Part shown: positions 60,039-64,000 of the stretch, one piece after another | Numbering within the stretch: the stretch's first letter is position 1 | Layout of the letters: each line of letters opens with the position of its first letter | From: JANQIO01 sp043585095 | GTDB taxonomy: Bacteria > Pseudomonadota > Gammaproteobacteria > Pseudomonadales > Halieaceae | NCBI GenBank assembly: GCA_043585095.1 | Contig: CP121321.1 | Coordinates: forward strand, 3,472,001-3,536,000 | DNA: 64,000 nucleotides | Direction: 5' to 3' | Position numbers and translations under genes: made by a program | Notes under the pieces: generated by a model | What the model was told of the DNA's origin: nothing | Seen by the model: the letters and a program-made list of their open reading frames with translations, nothing else | Database searches by the model: none

Positions 60039-62036
60039 ATGACGTCCCAAACCGATCTCGCCAATGCGATTCGTGCACTCAGCATGGATGCGGTGCAACA
60101 GGCCAACAGTGGTCACCCCGGGGCGCCCATGGGCATGGCCGACATCGCTGAGGTCCTGTGGCGAGAGTATATGGTGCACAACCCGGCCAACCCGGACTGG
60201 CCTAATCGCGACCGCTTTGTGCTATCCAATGGCCATGGCTCGATGTTGATTTACTCGCTGCTGCATCTGACCGGTTACGACTTACCCATAGACCAGCTCA
60301 AGAACTTTCGACAGCTTCATAGCCTGACGCCGGGCCACCCCGAGTACGGATATGCGCCGGGCGTCGAGACAACCACGGGCCCGCTGGGTCAGGGCTTGAG
60401 CAACGCAGTCGGCATGGCTATTGCCGAAAAGGTGCTGGCCGCTCAGTACAATCGCGATGAGCATGCTGTGGTTGACCACCACACATATGTGTTCCTGGGG
60501 GACGGCTGCTTGATGGAAGGCATCTCTCACGAGGTCAGCTCTCTGGCCGGCACCCTGGGTCTTGGCAAACTGATCGCTTTTTATGACGATAATGGCATAT
60601 CCATTGATGGCGAGGTGCAAGGCTGGTTCACCGATGACACCCCGGCTCGTTTTGAAGCCTATGGCTGGCAGGTTATTCCTGCCGTCGACGGCCACGACAG
60701 TGCGGCAGTCAAAGCCGCCATCGAGACTGCCAGAGCCGACAGCGACCGTCCTACCCTGATTTGCTGCCGCACCGTTATTGGCAAGGGCTCGCCCAACAAG
60801 CAGGGTAGCGAATCCTGTCACGGTGCCGCCCTGGGCGAAGACGAGATCATCGCGACCCGCGAGAATCTTGGCTGGAGCCATCCTGCATTCGAGATTCCAC
60901 AGGACATCTATGACGCGTGGGACGCACGCCGCGCGGGCGCCGAGGCTGAGGCAGACTGGAACACCGCGATGGAGGCCTATGCAGCAGCGCACCCGCAGCT
61001 GGCAGCGGAACTCACCCGGCGTTTGGCCGGTGAGCTGCCCGCGGATTTTAGCGCGCAAGCGACAGCCTATATCGAGCAGTGTCAGCAAGCGGGCGACAGC
61101 ATTGCCAGTCGCAAAGCTTCGCAGAACTGCCTGAATGCCTACGGTGCCCTGCTGCCCGAACTGCTGGGCGGTTCAGCCGATCTGGCCGGCTCAAACCTGA
61201 CCATCTGGAGCGGCAGCCAACCCATTACGTCAGCGGATGCCTCAGGCAATTATCTGTACTACGGCGTGCGCGAATTTGGCATGTCTGCCATCATGAATGG
61301 CATCGCCTTACACGGCGGTTTTATCAATTATGGCGCCACCTTCCTGATCTTTATGGAATATGCGCGCAACGCCGTTCGGATGGCGGCGCTGATGAAGCAG
61401 CGCGCAATTTTTGTCTACACCCACGACTCCATTGGCCTGGGTGAAGATGGCCCCACCCACCAGCCCGTCGAACAGCTCACCAATCTGCGCACTACCCCCA
61501 ATATGGCGACATGGCGCCCCTGCGACGCGGTGGAATCCGCGGTGGCCTGGAAGTCGGCAATAGAGCGCAGCGATGGCCCCTCCGCACTGGTATTTTCTCG
61601 GCAGAGTTTGCCCCATCAGGCGCGCAGCTCGCAGCAACTCACTGACGTGGCCAAAGGCGGCTATGTACTGCACGAACCGGAGGGCCAGCTCGATGGCATT
61701 CTGATAGCCACCGGGTCTGAAGTGCAGCTCGCCATGGATGCTGCCACGCAGCTTGCCGAAAAAGGGCGAAGCGTGCGCGTGGTCTCCATGCCCAGCACCG
61801 AAGTCTTTATGTCGCAGGATGCGGAATACCGCGAAGCGGTGCTGCCATCTGACGTACTGGCGCGCGTGGCGGTTGAAGCGGGCCACGTTGATTACTGGTA
61901 CAAGTTTGTCGGTCTCGATGGTCGCGTGATCGGTATGTCGACGTTTGGCGAGTCCGCTCCAGCGGGTGACCTGATGGCGCATTTCGGATTTACCGTGGAT
62001 AACGTGGCCAGCACGCTCGAAGACATTCTGCTCTAG
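60039..62036 (+). CDS. tktA: transketolase
   Basis: A 665-residue thiamine diphosphate enzyme (E. coli TktA 663) of the pentose phosphate pathway. SGHPGAPMGMADIAEVLW opens it, GDGCLMEGISHEVSSLAG is the ThDP/Mg motif, and REFGMSAIMNGIALHGGF includes the catalytic Glu that activates the cofactor. CAGGAGTCTCTGA precedes the ATG. It begins the tktA-epd-pgk run, divergent from sahR across 216 bp. Apart from the sahR operator I see only an inverted pair GTCCGA/TCGGAC in that gap. Confidence 0.97.
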   Translation: MTSQTDLANAIRALSMDAVQQANSGHPGAPMGMADIAEVLWREYMVHNPANPDWPNRDRFVLSNGHGSMLIYSLLHLTGYDLPIDQLKNFRQLHSLTPGHPEYGYAPGVETTTGPLGQGLSNAVGMAIAEKVLAAQYNRDEHAVVDHHTYVFLGDGCLMEGISHEVSSLAGTLGLGKLIAFYDDNGISIDGEVQGWFTDDTPARFEAYGWQVIPAVDGHDSAAVKAAIETARADSDRPTLICCRTVIGKGSPNKQGSESCHGAALGEDEIIATRENLGWSHPAFEIPQDIYDAWDARRAGAEAEADWNTAMEAYAAAHPQLAAELTRRLAGELPADFSAQATAYIEQCQQAGDSIASRKASQNCLNAYGALLPELLGGSADLAGSNLTIWSGSQPITSADASGNYLYYGVREFGMSAIMNGIALHGGFINYGATFLIFMEYARNAVRMAALMKQRAIFVYTHDSIGLGEDGPTHQPVEQLTNLRTTPNMATWRPCDAVESAVAWKSAIERSDGPSALVFSRQSLPHQARSSQQLTDVAKGGYVLHEPEGQLDGILIATGSEVQLAMDAATQLAEKGRSVRVVSMPSTEVFMSQDAEYREAVLPSDVLARVAVEAGHVDYWYKFVGLDGRVIGMSTFGESAPAGDLMAHFGFTVDNVASTLEDILL

Positions 62037-62063
62037 CAAGATAGAGAGGCTGGTAGAGAGGAT

Positions 62064-63080
62064 ATGATCAGGCTGGCGATAAACGGGTATGGCCGTATCG
62101 GTCGCTCGGTGCTGCGCGCGTTGCATGAGGGATCCTATCGAGATCGCATGCAAATCGTGGCGATCAATGAGATTGCCGACACAGCAACCGTTGTTCACCT
62201 GACCCGCTATGACTCCACCCACGGCCGTTTCCGGGGCAATTTGGTACTGGAAGACAAGGTGCTCAGCGTCGACGGTACTCCGGTGCAGTTGCTGCGTGAG
62301 GCCGATGTGGGTGTCTTGCCTTGGGAGGCTCTGGATATAGATGTCGTGTTGGAATGCACCGGCGCCTTCAGCGAGCGCGCCGATGCCGCTCGCCATCTTG
62401 CCCAAGGCGCAAGTCGAGTACTGTTCTCCCAGCCCGCCCAGTCCGACGTTGATGCAACTATTGTTTACGGTGTGAATCATGATGAGCTACGCCCCGATCA
62501 CCGCATCGTGTCGGCGGCCTCTTGCACGACCAACGGCATTGTCCCGGTGATAGCCGCACTGGAAGCGGCCTTTGGTATCGACAGCGGCACCATTACTACC
62601 ATTCATTCGGCCATGAATGATCAGCCGGTGCTGGACGCCTATCACAACACCGATCTGCGCAAGACACGTGCAGCCGGCCAGAATATCATTCCCATCGATA
62701 CCCAGCTGGCGCGCGGTGTAGAACGAGTGCTGCCTGACATGGCGGGCCGGTTTTCCGCCCAGGCATTGCGGGTACCGACCCAGAATGTTTCAGTGATGGA
62801 TCTCACCGTGCAGGTGCAGCGTGATACCGATATGGCAGGCGTTAACGCAGCGCTGGCTGCCGCCGCTGCTAACGGCTTCTGTGGCGTGATGGACTTCACC
62901 GACGAGCCTCTGGCGTCATCTGATTTTAATCACGACCCGCACTCCTGCATTGTCGATGCCAGCCAGACTCGAGTTAGCGGCCGGCGACTGGTAAAGGTGC
63001 TGGTCTGGTTTGATAATGAGTGGGGCTATGCCAACCGTATGCTGGATGTGGTAGACCACTGGTATTCGAGCCCTGCGTGA
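62064..63080 (+). CDS. epd: erythrose-4-phosphate dehydrogenase
   Basis: A 338-residue GAPDH-family protein. LAINGYGRIGRSVLRALHEG is the NAD loop, YDSTHGRFRGN and RIVSAASCTTNGIVPV (catalytic Cys) follow, then TTIHSAMNDQPVLDAYH, VRVPTQN-like LRVPTQNVSVMDL and WFDNEWGYANRMLD. HSAMNDQPVLDAYH and the place between tktA and pgk favour Epd (erythrose-4-phosphate to 4-phosphoerythronate, pyridoxal-phosphate route) over glycolytic Gap. In CTTNx the usual second Cys is Gly. Start has GAGAGGAT upstream. Confidence 0.88.
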   Translation: MIRLAINGYGRIGRSVLRALHEGSYRDRMQIVAINEIADTATVVHLTRYDSTHGRFRGNLVLEDKVLSVDGTPVQLLREADVGVLPWEALDIDVVLECTGAFSERADAARHLAQGASRVLFSQPAQSDVDATIVYGVNHDELRPDHRIVSAASCTTNGIVPVIAALEAAFGIDSGTITTIHSAMNDQPVLDAYHNTDLRKTRAAGQNIIPIDTQLARGVERVLPDMAGRFSAQALRVPTQNVSVMDLTVQVQRDTDMAGVNAALAAAAANGFCGVMDFTDEPLASSDFNHDPHSCIVDASQTRVSGRRLVKVLVWFDNEWGYANRMLDVVDHWYSSPA

Positions 63081-63132
63081 ATATGCAGTGTGGCAGGCCG
63101 GGAGAGCTAACGAATTTCTGAATGGAGTGAAT

Positions 63133-64000
63133 GTGGCTGAAGCAATTCTGACCATGGCGGACCAGGACCTCGACGGTAAGCGCGTGCTGATCCGCGAGGA
63201 CCTTAACGTGCCGCTGAAAGACGGCGTGATCACCAGCGATGCGCGTTTACGGGCAGCGCTGCCTGGCATTCGTGACGCTTTGGCGTCCGGCGCCGCGGTG
63301 CTGGTCATGTCACATTTGGGACGGCCTGTTGAAGGTGAAGCCAATCCCGCCTATTCCCTGCGCCCGGTGGTTGATTACCTTGCCAATGCTCTGGGTATGG
63401 ATATCCCCCTGCTCAACACCCTGGATGCCCCCGAGCTGGCGTCGGGCCAACTTGCCGTGTTGGAGAACGTGCGCTTCAACGCAGGCGAAAAGGGCAATGA
63501 TGACGCTTTGGCCAAGCGCTATGCGGCACTCTGCGACGTGTTTGTCATGGACGCTTTCGGCACAGCCCATCGTGCACAGGCTTCAACCCATGGCGTTGCC
63601 CGTTATGCACCCATCGCCTGTGCAGGTCCGCTACTGTCTGCTGAGTTAACGGCACTTAATCAAGCCCTGTCGGCCCCGCGCCGGCCCATGCTGGCCATTG
63701 TCGGTGGTTCCAAGGTGTCCACCAAGTTGACTGTGCTGGAGACGCTGGCAGATAAAGTAGAACAGCTTGTGGTAGGCGGCGGGATTGCCAATACGTTTCT
63801 GGCTGCGAGCGGTAAGCCCATTGGCAAGTCTTTGTGCGAGCATGAGCTGATACCTGCAGCACAGGCGCTGATGGAAAAGACCCATATCCCTCTGCCCACT
63901 GATGTGGTGACCGGCAAGGAATTTTCCGAGGCCGCGGAAGCGACGACAAAAAGCGTTGATGACGTTGCCGACGATGACATGATCTTTGATATCGGGCCCG
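63133..64000 (+). CDS. pgk: phosphoglycerate kinase, 5' part
   Basis: The first 289 codons of Pgk (family about 390-ish residues); the gene runs off the window end. KRVLIREDLNVPLKDGVITSD, VLVMSHLGRPVEGE, VLENVRFNAGEKGND, MDAFGTAHRAQASTHGVA, AIVGGSKVSTKLTVLETL and LVVGGGIANTFLAASG are all present. A GTG at 63133 with GGAG five bases upstream is preferred; the ATG at 63154 is a possible alternative. Pgk interconverts 1,3-bisphosphoglycerate and 3-phosphoglycerate. Confidence 0.97.
   Translation, partial: MAEAILTMADQDLDGKRVLIREDLNVPLKDGVITSDARLRAALPGIRDALASGAAVLVMSHLGRPVEGEANPAYSLRPVVDYLANALGMDIPLLNTLDAPELASGQLAVLENVRFNAGEKGNDDALAKRYAALCDVFVMDAFGTAHRAQASTHGVARYAPIACAGPLLSAELTALNQALSAPRRPMLAIVGGSKVSTKLTVLETLADKVEQLVVGGGIANTFLAASGKPIGKSLCEHELIPAAQALMEKTHIPLPTDVVTGKEFSEAAEATTKSVDDVADDDMIFDIGP

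Noticed and set aside
60282..61088. 268-codon open frame on the minus strand
   Set aside because: It is antisense to the first half of tktA and shows no motif.
61308..62480. 390-codon open frame on the minus strand
   Set aside because: It is antisense to tktA and the start of epd, which are unmistakable. No family motifs were seen.
1..64000. tRNA, rRNA, prophage, transposon or attachment site
   Set aside because: I saw no transposase or integrase, and no paired inverted repeats or target duplications. No cloverleaf was recognised by eye, but no covariance model was run.

Overview
This 64 kb window is core chromosome of a gammaproteobacterium of moderately high GC. Many blocks keep the gene order I know from Pseudomonas: recG / ridA-spoT-rpoZ-gmk-yicC / rph / crc / pyrE / slmA / argB-algC / coaBC / radC / rpmBG / mutM / coaD; ftsYEX-rpoH; trmB / hemW-rdgB-metW-metX-yggT-proC-yggS / pilTU; ruvX-yqgE-tonB-gshB; and metK / tktA-epd-pgk. 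Blocks that are separate in Pseudomonas are joined here, and TRAP carriers and rubredoxin genes are mixed in. A marine, Cellvibrionales-like lineage (OM60/NOR5 type) would fit, but that is inference. I see no tRNA, rRNA, CRISPR array, prophage or insertion sequence.

Layout. 1-4.8 kb: 3' part of glmS, a secreted Cys-rich repeat protein, a GFA-family protein, uvrD. 4.8-9.2 kb: a split TRAP system (binding protein on +, permeases on -) around a methyltransferase and a thioesterase. 9.2-15 kb: yaaA, a flavoprotein-like fragment, a DUF938 methyltransferase, an acyltransferase, ubiA (broken by a one-base frameshift), ubiC, and a rubredoxin-rubredoxin reductase fusion lacking its C-terminus. 15-25.3 kb: recG, an SDR protein, ridA-spoT-rpoZ-gmk-yicC, rph, a Crc-like protein and pyrE. 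25.3-35.8 kb: a coiled-coil exported protein, slmA, argB-algC, coaBC, radC, rpmBG, mutM, coaD, rsmD. dut, which in Pseudomonas sits between algC and coaBC, is absent. 35.8-40.8 kb: ftsY-ftsE-ftsX, rpoH behind a perfect CIRCE element, a DUF423 protein and trmB. 40.8-47 kb: an eight-gene minus-strand operon, yggS to hemW. 47-49.4 kb: pilT, pilU. 49.4-52.3 kb: gshB, tonB-like, yqgE, ruvX. 52.5-59.8 kb: a lipase-like hydrolase, then a seven-gene minus-strand run sahR-metK-ahcY-metF-rsmE-thioesterase-GNAT. 60-64 kb: tktA-epd-pgk (pgk cut by the window end).

The most informative regulatory signals are two operators. One is a perfect CIRCE inverted repeat (9-9-9) over the predicted rpoH promoter, suggesting that HrcA represses the heat-shock sigma factor. 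The other is a perfect 24-bp palindrome just upstream of the ArsR/methyltransferase-type regulator that heads the methionine-cycle run, consistent with SahR autoregulation. Other notable points are the ubiA frameshift, short tandem repeats placed at or just past stop codons, the Cys-rich repeat protein, and a Crc-like protein whose exonuclease active site has decayed. I did not find a convincing new multi-gene system; the novelty here is in single genes and regulatory sites.
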